Assembly (NCBI GenBank): GCA_008694505.1
Contig: VZDJ01004378.1
Location: forward strand, 14,346,645-14,410,644
DNA length: 64,000 nt
Origin: Cyanoderma ruficeps
Taxonomy: Eukaryota > Chordata > Aves > Passeriformes > Timaliidae
Reading direction: 5' to 3'
Under the pieces are notes generated by a model. The model saw nothing but the letters and a program-made list of their open reading frames with translations. It did not search any database and was not told the DNA's origin. Position 1 is the stretch's first letter. Each line of letters begins with the position of its first letter. Below are positions 41,431 to 52,900 of the stretch, piece after piece. The translations under genes and the position numbers were made by a program.

Positions 41431-42319
41431 TGTTGATCGTCTCCTATCAGGGGTGTTACTTTACTCCCCCAAACTCACAAAGAAACCCTCAGATGAATGC
41501 TGTTTGTCTGACTTACCCCATGGAATATCATATGATCAGGTCTTACGCTATTTCATCAAAAAGAGTAAAATCCCCCAGACTGTGAGAACTGTAGCTATTT
41601 TGAAATATGAAGATGCTTCTTCCTTATACTTTGTAAAGCACCTAAGCTCCCTAAAGGGAAAAAATTTAAAAACCTGCACTCCTCATTTCTCATTTGCTAC
41701 CTCCTGACAAGTCACTACTGAGCTTTTGAGAGCTTTTATGTATCACCATAAGGCACCTTACTTTCTCTATGCATTTGAGACCCTACGCTTCCAGGCATAC
41801 CTTCTGAATCTTGCTTTGGGTGAAGCATGTACAGAAATGTTAGATGTTGCAGTATTTTATGCCATGGCTTCTACATTTCTTTTTGAATCTAGATTGTAAT
41901 CCTTGTGAAAAGCAGAAAAACAACAAACACTAGAAGAATTCAGATCAAAAGTAGAACAATATTTGGCCTCTTCACCTTTTGCATTGTCTTAAATTTTCTT
42001 TTTAACCAGTTAATGACTTGGCTATATGACATATTTCATAAGTAACAGGTCTGAGCTTTTTTACACCAAAAGAAAGAGTCCATGGGCCAAATACTTTATT
42101 GCACAGCAAAGTTGTAAATGACAAGAATATTAAGTGTAGTACCATCTTCTTATTTGAGATAGAGTATTATTATTCACGTGTTTGGGGAAAGCCTTGAACT
42201 ATTCCAGAGGGCAATATCAGCCATTTTACCTTTTTTTTTCTTTAAAAAAACCCAACAACTTTTCTTCTAAAACATCCCTCCACCTGCATCTGTGGGACTT
42301 GAAACAAGAAACAGAAACA
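41431..42319. other. Non-coding sequence, nothing recognised
   Basis: No clear repeat or gene. The CR1 element may extend slightly into the left part. Confidence 0.45.
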
Positions 42320-42490
42320 CAGTGTCAGGGTGATAACCACAAATAGTTTACAACAGCTGACATTTGAGATCCTTTGCTTCCTCTTCCCTTTTATAACCTG
42401 TAATAAAAACATGATTGTGTGTCTGTGTATCTGTACACACATTGCAAAGGGGACTTGTAGGCACTATTGGACTGCCTCAGCTCACACAGT
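42320..42490 (-). repeat. Duplicated segment, copy 2 (inverted, permuted)
   Basis: Inverted relative of 39,432-39,578. Read on the minus strand, block B comes first (42,490-42,401), then a 20-bp bridge, then block A (42,380-42,320). Both outer ends carry CACTGTG-like sequence corresponding to the internal A/B junction of copy 1, as expected for a permuted monomer. Confidence 0.85.
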
Positions 42491-45400
42491 GACCAAAAGT
42501 GTTCACATACATCTGGCCTAAATTTAGGTTACTATAATTCAGAGGTCATTAGTGCATGCATTTTTCTTAATCTGATACTATATGATAGTTCCTATTTTCC
42601 TGTGTATCTAAAAGCACCAACTCTTGCAGTTATGCTACAAAGAACTCCAAAATGAATCAATATTTTATCGTTGGTTTTAAGTATGTTTTGTTACAATTTT
42701 GCATTAAATATTACATTATACACAAAATAGGAAACAAAGTCCTTCTTACCTAATGAAATTTTTAATTTAATTTTAAAATAAATATAATTATTTTCAAAAG
42801 TATAGATTGAATTATTTTCATGAGTTATGTCTACATAATTAAATTAAAGGAGACCTTGTGAAAACAGGAGGTTAGGCAGACCAATAGTAGTAAGTAGGTA
42901 AGTAAGATCAATGTGATTTAACAAAACAAATCATACTTATTTTTTTCTGAAACCTTTTTACCAAGGGCAACATGTGTTGGCAGACTTGTAAACTCATCTA
43001 CAAAAAGGATTAGATTTCACTGTAGACATTCATGGTGCCATTTATTATCTTATGATGCAAAGTTTTCTAATCTGTGTGATGTTGTTTTAAAAACAGGCAT
43101 TGCACTTTCTGGTAAAAAAGGTGTCAAAACTTACTAGCACAGTAACTCAGTTCTTTCCAGGCTGGAGATAAACTAAGGCATTCTCAGATATATTGTTTGT
43201 TGAAAAGCAAAAGGTCACCCGGGTTATTTTTCTCCTGTTTAATAGTTACAAATCACTTTTTAAACAGTATCATCCAAATTTCAGAAAGTAAGTTCAGTGA
43301 AAGGTAAAGTGCATTAAATAATTAAATAGGAAGAAGTTGTTCTATTCCCCAGTATTTCTTTCTGATTTTAAATCTTTCTTCCTCTGGGTTTAACCATCTA
43401 TGTTTTAAGAAAGGAAGAGGAAAAAAAAACGGCACTCAGGCTTGTGTATGTGCAGTAAAAAACATTACAAGATGGCCTAAAGGTTGTTGAAGACTTTGCA
43501 ATTTCTGATGTTTTAATAGTAGGGCAAAAAGATATATTTTTATGTCATCTTTCTGCATACTGAGTAAGGGTAAGGTAGAGCTTTTCAAGAGTCAAGAGCA
43601 GGAGAAGTAGTATTATTTAGAATATTACCATATTTATTCCAAAACAGCCTTAATCTGAGGGGCGGAAGTGAGCAGTGGAGAACAGGACAGGATCAAAACA
43701 TTAATAGAATATGATAATTTTTAAATGTTCTGAATTGCAGATTTCATTATATTTTCAAATGCATGCCCAAAAGGAAATATTTCCTTTTTTTGTGAGAGAA
43801 TTTCAGCTTGGCTGAAGACAATCAGCTATCAATTCAGCATGAAAAAAATGCCTCTGATAAATACAGAACCCAAAAAAACCCAGTCCATATATATAAAAGA
43901 TTACATTATCTATTTAAAGTTGTTATATCTTTCAATGAGATTACAAATGTGGAGCTAATGGATTACATAGTTAATAGTCTGAATATAAATAATTTCTTTT
44001 GTGTAAATATGGTAGAAAATTATATATACCTAGAGAGATTTACAGCCCTTTAGATCCTAGAATGTGCAGGGCTAGGAAGTCAGACTGACTGAGCTTTGCC
44101 TTCCATCTCAAGCCTTTCCTCCTTCATCACACACATGGCAGGAAAAGCTAAAGGATTTGTCCCTTTGAATTTTTCTGCTTTTATGGCTCTCATTGACAGA
44201 TTCCTTTGAAAGTAGCAGTAGACAGCCTTTTCAGAGCTTGAGCTGCATGAGGGCAGAGCACTGTGACGCTGTGGTGAAGCTCAGAAGTCTTCATGTGTGC
44301 CTCTCTCCAGTGTTAGAATTAAGTCCACCCTCACCTGACCAAAGTGAAATTACTTTCTTGTTAACCATGCTAAAAAATCACTTGTGGATGGACATAAATG
44401 ACACCACCTGCACGTGCATGCCCTCTGCCTGGCATTCCTCATCCTGCCAAGGCATTTACCCTGGGGGACTGAGTGCCTCACTTCTGGCCAAGTTGCAGAA
44501 CTCCACCAACTGCCAGATTGTCTCACATAGCAAGTCAGTTCAAATTTCCATTCCTTTCTCACCCACAGGGCATGGTAAATATGGCATAAGCATCTTGGAT
44601 TGATCTTGGATGTGTGTAATTCCCATTTTCTGAAATGCAGCCCAAATATAATGTAAGGATGATAAGCAGTGAGGGAGTTCTAGATCCTTGGTCACATATC
44701 TTGTACGGTCACGAGAATAATTTTGACATTTTCATTCTGACCAATGATTAATCATGTATAGTTTTCTTCTAAAAATATATTTTCAGACCAGTCATTTTTG
44801 TATGCACTGTGGTCCTGAAACTCAGCATTCACTATGAGCAAAATCAGCGTTTTTACTTGTGGACACAGATCCGTAATAGCTGCAGTGTCAGACAGGTGCG
44901 CTGGCATTTGGCAACTGGAAGAAAGTTCAGTGCTTAGAGCTTGGTGTGGAACCATTTGCTTGTCCAAGCAGTTCAGAGGTATCTCAGATGTCTCTGCTCT
45001 ACACACAAGGCATAGCCCAAGATGAAGAGAGATGCTGCTGCTAGCATGAAAACCCCACTATATAAATCTTCTTTGTTTTCTTCCCACTTTAAGCTTCATG
45101 GCATATCTGTCGCTCCTGACAGCCACCAGAGTTACCTCTTATCCACACGTTCCCAGGTTCTCACTGCCATCAAGCACCCACAAATGTCAGAGAAGCCCAT
45201 GGACTTCTCAGGGAGGGATTTCTGAAAAATTCAGGGCAAGCCTTGCAATGGAGAGGTTTTGCCAGCAGATGTCAGAAGGCGGAATGCAGGTAACACACAG
45301 CCTCACCAAATCCTCAAAATGACATTTCGGTCCTTTTATGCTTCCCCTGCCTGCCTTCCCCACTTCTTCTCTCCTGGCACATGTATGTATAATCATACAG

Positions 45401-47889
45401 AAAGAAAATCATTAAGGGAACACTGGCTTTAGGGGTTTTTGTTTTCATTGGAGCCTTACACAGATACAGAAGATCCAATACCCTGTTAAGCTTCATGTCA
45501 CATATGCAAGAAAAAAAAGTTGTCTAAAATTTGAAACTGCTAAACAAGCTGAATGATAACAAGTACTGTGAGCTCTAGAACTAATGAGGTCTCGGTTTTT
45601 ATGGATTTTATCTCATGGTTTATTGAAGCTTTTCCTATGCTGTGAAATTTCAAATCTTTGTTTTTTTGTGTAATGGTGATCCCATGGGACAGATTTTCAA
45701 AGAGATGCTGAAACATCTTTCTGTGGCTTTTTTCTTTTCTTCCCAGGCATCCTTCCTTAATGGAATTGAATAAATTTAAGACTACTACATTTCTCTCAAA
45801 TTTTGTTGAAATCACATGGGACTCCAAAATGCACAAGGCTTTTGTCTGTAGGAAACCTAGCAAAAGGAAATGCAAGGACAGCTTAATCTATTACAGACTC
45901 AGATTAATGAGGCCATTTATTTCATAGTATAACTCTGCTAGAATTACTTAAACACCTGAAATTTCACTGGCAATTTAAATGTTCCGTTAAGTATTCTGAT
46001 GATTCCTCATTTTCCTACCAGATTATGAATATGATGGAATATGCATAAATATGTCTGATTGACCATCAATCTTTGCTGTTCCTGTGACACCTCTTCTCCC
46101 TTGTTTCTCTCTTCTTTCCAGAACAGAGTAGGTGGCATGAAATGCCGTGCTGTATATAATTTCTACATCCCTCCAGCATATCCAAGCAGGCATCATTGAT
46201 AATAGTGAGAAAGAGGAGATTTGCCTTCTACTGGTGTCCCGTGACTTCCAGCTGAAATTACTCTGAATTTCTGTAATGATCTCAGTGAGAATAAGATTAA
46301 AGGCTTGGCACTTTTCTCTTAATGTAAGCTTGTGCTTATTCCAGCTCTTTTGATTATATGGGTTTTTACTATGCCAAATTAATGAGCTTTGTTTTATTAA
46401 TCTATCATATTTTTAAGCTTTGATTACTCTAGCTATTAATATGTACATAAAATTAGTTTGATTTTGTTAGCTATTGTTTAAATTAACACCCTTAAATCAA
46501 TACCTTTGTATTGTGAAGCTGTTTTTTGTTGCATTATAATGGTTACTTATCCTTCCTGACCTGAGATTATATTGCATCATAAACATATAGCAACAGATTT
46601 TAAAAATTTATTAGAATTTTTATGAAGCATGAATAATAGTCATGTGGACTCATCTATGTTCATCTATAATAATGGTCCCTTTTGAGCTAATTTTACAGAA
46701 ATGGGTCAGTTCTTTGAAAATTTAGGATGTAGCTAAACACACTTTGACAAGACTGAAATGTTAAATTTTATGACTTTCACATTTAAAATATCATCCTCAG
46801 CAGATAGGTTAAGAGCCATTTCAGTGTCTGGTAACACAACTTTACAATTAATAATGCAGTTGTGGTAGTCATAGCAAGCAAAATTTCTTAATGGTACACC
46901 TGGAAATGGCACATATAGGTAAGAGCAAGCCAATTTACTCTTAGTGTAAACAAGTTTGAGAATGATGATGACAATTGCTCACAACCCCAAAGTCTATACA
47001 CCTTATTAATTTTCTGGAGTTAGTTTTGGGTGTGTTGGTTGTGCATTTTGGTGACTTTTTAATAATATCAACACAGTACAAGCCAATGCATGCCTTCTCT
47101 TCACCCCTCTCCATGCTGTCACAGCTTATGCTTACTCAGATCACCTTCACTCTGACAATCCCTGTCCCAGTGCAATTCTGTCTGTGATGGTAAGTTTGTT
47201 CTTCATTTTTACTCCTCTCCTCTATTATCAAGGGCAACACATACTCTCATTACATCTTTTTAGATCAATGAGTCCATTTATGGTGACATCTGAATCAACA
47301 GGACCACAGACAGAATATATGAAATTTTAATGTCATAGTTTTACCATGAGTCAATATTTTTAAAGTACTTACACTAGTCTTCAAATGCACATCCTGCTTA
47401 TTCTTAAGAAAACTCAAACCAGCTTACTTGAATTGTCTCTAGAGTATAAAAGCAGCTTTCCCACTTGCCCTCAAAGAGACAAACAGGGGGACAAGAAATT
47501 ATGGAAAGCGGCTTTCCAGAACAATCTGGAACTAAAGACTCAGACTGTCAGAGATCAGGAGGGAAAAACAAACGGTCAATAAAAATGGTTTTGCTCCTAG
47601 GAATGTAATAAGCAATCTCATCCAGTCCAAACTGAAAGCACAAAAGTACAGTGGTTTCCTAGTGTATTGAAATCCACTGAATTTCAATCCAATCCATTGA
47701 AAACCTTCAGATGTTTTCTTGAATAAAAGCAACACTGAGTTATACCAAGCAAATTACTGTAATTCTGTGAGCTGTTGGATCCAGCTAAATTGGATTTTGT
47801 TTGAAATTGAAGTTTGTGTGTGTGTCCTGGGCAGATCATAGAGGATCATATTCCAGTATTCCTGCTTCAATCAATAAAAGGTGCAAATG
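42491..47889. other. AT-rich non-coding sequence
   Basis: No gene or known repeat is recognised. Open frames up to 136 codons (44,193-44,603) lack domains. The stretch 46,330-46,620 is rich in ATTA/TAAT words but has no other signal. Confidence 0.5.
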
Positions 47890-47895
47890 GTTGGG

Positions 47896-48506
47896 TGTCG
47901 GGGTGCGTGCCTCTCTGGTCAGCCTGGCCGGCTGGCTTGCCCAGCACGCTCCAGCACGCTCCGACAAAACTGAGGTGGGCTCTTGGTTCTGCAGGCCTCC
48001 AAACCTTCTGCTGCTATGGTTCGTGGCGATGAAAGAAAGAGTGACCTCTCGGAGGTTATATAAATCAGGGTTTATTGGGGGACAGGGGACCCCGTCACCC
48101 TAGATCAACAACCCCAGGAGAGATGCAGTTTCTGGGCTCGGGGGTCTTTTCAGGGCTAGCTCAAAAGGGGTGGATACAATCTCCAAGCCAATTAACAAAG
48201 TATACATTCCAACTAAGTTACATAGCTCATAATACATCAAAAACTTAGGTAGAGTTTCTGGGGGGGGGCCCAGGCATCAAGCAGACTCTTCCAAGGCCCC
48301 TGTCCTTGAAAAGCAACACTCTCCCTAACAAGCAAAAATTTTATAATGAACAGACTAATTAAAAACCGTCTCTAGGCAAAGAGAAAAAAAACCCCATACT
48401 AACTTCTGATAAGAAAACACTCTACAAACAACAAAGGGGCCCATCTTAGGCACATAAAGCTAAACTAAACTTAATATAAAACTTTAAAAAATTCTGCAAC
48501 CCCACA
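47896..48506 (-). repeat. 3' LTR of the provirus (611 bp)
   Basis: On the minus strand it starts TGTGGGGTTGC and ends CCCCGACA. It matches the 5' LTR at 56,588-57,197 almost base for base, with differences in the A/C run near 48,384-48,395 and the A-run near 48,486-48,491. A poly(A) signal is at 48,071-48,076 (minus AATAAA). An 11-bp tandem pair (ccagcacgctc) lies in the U5 part at 47,941-47,962. Confidence 0.97.
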
Positions 48507-48530
48507 CCTCCCCTTTTTTTTATTTATTTT
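48507..48530 (-). promoter_or_regulatory. Polypurine tract
   Basis: The minus strand reads a run of A's and A/T, then AAAAAAAAGGGGAGG directly against the TGTGGGG start of the 3' LTR. This is the plus-strand primer position for reverse transcription. It also abuts the env stop codon at 48,531-48,533. Confidence 0.9.
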
Positions 48531-49907
48531 TTAGGGTTCTGGAGTATAAATTTCTGAGTTGCATTCACTGCTGGAGGCAGAGTCTGGTGGAAATTCAATG
48601 GCAGACACAACAGAGTGCACTGAGGGGGTGGTAGTGGAGGAAACTAAATTTACAAGCAGGTTTTTCACCACACCAAAAGCAACAGCTATAACTAACACAA
48701 CAAACAAAATCAACAGTCCTGTTTTGATCCAGGAGCTGACAATGTTGGAAAGTCCAAAGCCTTTAAATATGTTATCAAACCAGTCACCCGTTTCTTGCTT
48801 GATGGAGTCGACCATTCCCCGCAGTTGTTGGATAGATTTTCTGACGTTCTCTGCTTTGGATGACAGATTAAAGCAACACAGCCCCTCAAACTCCTCGCAT
48901 GAATGTTGGTGTAATAGAAGCAAATAGTCAATGGCAGCGCGGTTTTGAAGGGTTGCCTGCCTGGTAACTTGCTCGTCTGATAGGAGGTCACTTATGGCTC
49001 TAGTTGTCAAATTTGCTTGTTTGGCTACCCAACATTCCAAACGGCCTAATTCACCCATAGACTTTGCTATGGAGACCCAGGGCAAAAAGACAGTCAGGGC
49101 TGTGGCTTTTGCCCTGGACCAATGAAAAATTTCCGAATTACAATCTGGGTCAAGACTTGTCAGATCTCTTTTTTGGATTGGTGCTTCGTGAGAAACCTCT
49201 TTTTTGTGCCAATTAAGGACTTGAGTCATGTTTGGGGTAAACAAACTCAACTTGCCTAATGTGCATGGGCCTCCGATCAGTCGAGCAGGGATGCCTGTGA
49301 AAGCTCTGTCACCACAAATAAGGAAAAAACCTTTGGGGAGGAAACGGGGAAAAGGTTTGTTGGTGGCAGAGGAAAAAGTGGTAACATGTACAATTTTCTT
49401 GCACCAGTTTCTTGCTACATAAAAATCTTTGATTTGTAACAAATGATAAAACAATTTAGCTTTGTCTAGTTGGGGGGTATAATTAAAATAAACACAAAAA
49501 ACGGCTTTCGAGGACCCAAGGAGGTCTAATTCTTGGGGCTCTTGTGGGGCACTTGGAAGGGAGTTTGACCACTCCTTCCAAAAAGCAAGGGGATTTCTAA
49601 CAAAAGCAGAAGGAGAATCACCAACTTCTACAAAGTGAGTAACTTCTACAGGTCTTCGATTGTATTTCTGTTGTATTTCGAGGAGTGAAAATGGGAACTC
49701 CTCTTCTTTCATAGGGATCCCTACCAGGCAGGAAGACATGGGATTTTGGGTTGCCGTAGAGGTCAGGCAGATGTGATCTTGGCCTAAACTTTGTGCGAGG
49801 GTTTTCCACACATTGGCTTTGGGCTGTGGGACGATCCAGGGGATGGTCACTGACGGGAAACTGAACAGCATGGCAAGGGTGACAAGCGCTGTGCTGCGGA
49901 CCTCCAT
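48531..49907 (-). CDS. env: Env, alpharetrovirus-like envelope glycoprotein (458 codons)
   Basis: The ATG at 49,907 (context GGCATGG) is chosen; the open frame extends three codons upstream only through a GTG. Residues 1-22 look like a signal peptide. The surface subunit is short (about 245 residues). A basic Gln-Lys-Arg (245-247) is the likely SU/TM boundary, without a full RX(K/R)R furin motif. Counting from Asp248, cysteines fall at TM positions 9 and 45 (Cys256, Cys292) around a hydrophobic segment (about 269-284), the arrangement known for the internal fusion loop of avian sarcoma-leukosis viruses. An immunosuppressive-like stretch (LQNRAAID) and CX6CC (Cys337-Cys345) follow. The membrane span is about 394-415, with a cytoplasmic tail of about 43 residues. 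N-glycosylation sequons are at 142, 226, 299 and 347. The frame is intact. It would be expressed from a spliced mRNA. Confidence 0.93.
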   Translation of the reverse strand: MEVRSTALVTLAMLFSFPSVTIPWIVPQPKANVWKTLAQSLGQDHICLTSTATQNPMSSCLVGIPMKEEEFPFSLLEIQQKYNRRPVEVTHFVEVGDSPSAFVRNPLAFWKEWSNSLPSAPQEPQELDLLGSSKAVFCVYFNYTPQLDKAKLFYHLLQIKDFYVARNWCKKIVHVTTFSSATNKPFPRFLPKGFFLICGDRAFTGIPARLIGGPCTLGKLSLFTPNMTQVLNWHKKEVSHEAPIQKRDLTSLDPDCNSEIFHWSRAKATALTVFLPWVSIAKSMGELGRLECWVAKQANLTTRAISDLLSDEQVTRQATLQNRAAIDYLLLLHQHSCEEFEGLCCFNLSSKAENVRKSIQQLRGMVDSIKQETGDWFDNIFKGFGLSNIVSSWIKTGLLILFVVLVIAVAFGVVKNLLVNLVSSTTTPSVHSVVSAIEFPPDSASSSECNSEIYTPEP

Positions 49908-49928
49908 GCCGGTCACTGGGACAGCGGT

Positions 49929-49948
49929 TCTGTAACTTAAGAAAAAGG
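49929..49948 (-). promoter_or_regulatory. Candidate env splice acceptor
   Basis: The minus strand reads CCTTTTTCTTAAGTTACAG ending at 49,930, a pyrimidine tract followed by AG, in the 33-nt gap between the pol stop and the env frame. The env ATG is 22 bases into the resulting exon. Confidence 0.6.
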
Positions 49949-49949
49949 T

Positions 49950-52900
49950 TCAGTTAAACAACCACTGAAAACACTCATCTGGGGGAAACAGCTCTTCCAC
50001 TTCCTCGTCACGCCAGAAAACCCAGGAGGGAAGAGTAATTGGGCAAAGAGGGCTTGCCTCTGGACTTGCCTCTTCTTTTTCCTTTTTCCTCCTTCTCCAG
50101 GAGGCCACAGTGACCTGTGGTATTTTTGTCTCTGAAGCTTTGGGGACATAGGGTTTCACGTTGCGGGAGGGGATCCACCGCAAACCGGTAGGAGTGGAGA
50201 CGCAGGCGTACCCACGCCCCCAGGTGACCAAATCGTGAGGGCCCTGTGTCCTCCAAGTTTCGGGATCTTTGACAAGGACCTTTGGCCTTTCATGGGGCTC
50301 TAACTGTGAACTCCCACGAAAATGCCTTGTCACCGGCGGGTTCATGGACTCGAAGGAACAGTTAAGAAAATTCAAAGTGAACAAGGCACGGGCTAGTCTT
50401 GCAATCGGTGATTCAATTTTGAGGGTCGGCTGCTGTTGGTTGAGGACTCTTTTGAGGTTCTGATGAGTCCTTTCCACGATTGCCTGACCGGTTGGGGAAT
50501 GGGGAATGCCAGTTTTGTGCTCCACACCCCATTGCTGAAGAAAATTGCGGAATTCTCGGGATTTGTATGATGGCCCATTATCAGTTTTGAGGGATTTTGG
50601 AATGCCCAGGAAAGAGAAAGCCTGGATGAGATGCTTGATAGCATCACCAGTCTTCTCCCCTGTGTGGGCAGAGGCAAAAACAGCTCCCGAGAACGTGTCC
50701 ACAGAGACATGCACGTACTTCTGCTTTCCAAAGGGGGCAAAGTGCGTGACGTCTGTCTGCCACACTTCACAACTGGACAAACCACGGGGATTCACGCCTG
50801 TGTGTGTGGGTGGAAGGGCATATTTGTGACATTGTGGACAGCTGGCCACAATCGCTTTGGCCTGATCACGGGTTAAGTGAAACTGCCGGACCAGACCTGG
50901 TGCATTTTGATGGTGAAGCTGGTGGCTGATCTTGGCCTGCTCAAAACGATTTGGCAGTGGGGTCACTTCAACAGGGGCAGCGAGAGCATCAGCTCTCCTG
51001 TTTCCTTCTGCAATGAACCCTGGGAGCTCTGTGTGTGACCTGGTGTGCATCACAAAAAAGGGTTCCCTCCTGTGGGAAATTAATTTGACAAGCTTAGAAA
51101 GCAACTGAAAAAGGGCAGTGTTGGACACTTCTTGCAGAACAGAATGCTCCGCTCTAGAAACTATCCCTGCAACATAACTTGAATCTGTTACCAAATTGAA
51201 AGGTTCATGGAACGTCTCAAATGCTCTGACTACTGCTGCGAGTTCACAAACTTGGGGCGACCCTGGCATCTCAACAACGTCTGATTCCCACCGCTGAGTG
51301 AGAGGGTCCCGCCAAGTCATGACTGATTTGTGGGATTTTCCGGACGCATCAGTGAAAATAGTTCGAGCATTGAGAGGTTCTTTGCTCTGAATACTTTTTA
51401 ACTCTAATTGAAATTGGGCATCCGAATTAAAAATTTTGTGGGCAGGTCGATGAATAGAAATTTGGCCAGGGTAGTTATCTAAGGCAAACTGCAGTGCTTC
51501 GTTCTCTTGAAGCAGGTGTTCTAGCATTGCTTTTGTAATTTGACCTGAACTTAATTTGATTGGCATGTGAATGAACTCAAAATCACAACCAGCCAGTTCT
51601 CTGAGGCGAACTCTGGCCTTCCGAATCAGATCAGCCATCAGTTCTTGTGGCCTTGTCATCCTTTTGGACCTGTGGTGGCTCAGAAAGACCCATTCTATAA
51701 TAGAGAGAGGATCTTCTTTGCCTCGGTCCTTTTTCAATGGTTTGGGTGTCTTTCTGTCCCATTGAAAAATCATCCCGTGGAGATGTGGCAACTTTCCTAA
51801 TATGATAAAACGAAAAGGCAGGTCAGGCTTACATCTGTTGGCCTGTCTGGTGGACAATAGGTGTTGAATTTTCTCGAGCGCAATTTTGGCCTCTGGGGTG
51901 AGGGTCCTAGGGGAACTCAGCCCCTCTCCCCCTTTCAACAAATCGAAAAGGGGGGCTAGGTCTTCGGTGGAGAGACCCAGCCATGGCCTCACCCAGTTCA
52001 AAGCTCCACACAGCTGATGGACATCTGCAAGAGTCTGAATTTGGGTCTTGATTGCCAATTTTTGAGGAACAATGGTCCTCCGACCGATTTCCAGCCCCAG
52101 GTATTTCCAGGGTGGTATCTTTTGAATTTTGGACTCCTGCAGTTCAAATCCTGCAGCAACCAGTGCAGACACTGTGAGGTCAAGCGCGTGTGCCAGCAGG
52201 TCATCGGTTGGTGCGCAAACCAAAACATCATCCATATAATGATGGATGATGGCTTGGGGCACGGCTGCGCGGACTGGCTTGAGCAGGGAGGAGACATACC
52301 ATTGGCAAATCATTGGGGAAACTTTCAAGCCCTGGGGAAGAACTTTCCACTGGAACCTTCTTCTGGGAGCTTCTCTATTTAATGTGGGCACCGAAAAGGC
52401 AAAACGAGGTGCATCGTCAGGGTGGAGGGGAATTTGAAAAAAACAATCTTTTATATCAATGACAGTCAAATTCCAGTTTTCGGGGAGCATGGTTGGGGCA
52501 GGCATCCCTGGTTGAAGAGGTCCCATGTCCTCAATTACTTCATTAATTTTGCGGAGGTCGTGAAGGAGCCGCCACTTGGTCTTATCTGCTTTCTGAATGA
52601 CAAACACTGGGGAGTTCCACGGTGAAGTGGTTTCCTCAATGTGGCCTTTTTTCAGCTGCTCTTCCACGAGCTCGTTGAGCGCCTTTAATTTTTGTTTTGA
52701 AAGCGGCCACTGCTCTACCCAAACTGGTTCATTTGTGAGCCAATTCAGTTTTTGGGTAGGGCGCTCTTCAGTGACCGCTACCTGAAAAACCTTTGGAGGG
52801 TCAGGAATGCCAATTGTGACTCCCCATTGAGACATCAGATCTCTTCCCCACAGGGGTGCATCAAAATCCAAAACAAAAGGGCGTAGAGTAGCCAATTGCC

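Noticed and set aside
46330..46620. Possible conserved non-coding element rich in ATTA words
   Set aside because: Conservation cannot be judged from one sequence and the base composition alone explains the words.
49908..49916. Env start three codons further upstream
   Set aside because: The codon there is GTG; the ATG at 49,907 has a better context and directly precedes the signal peptide.
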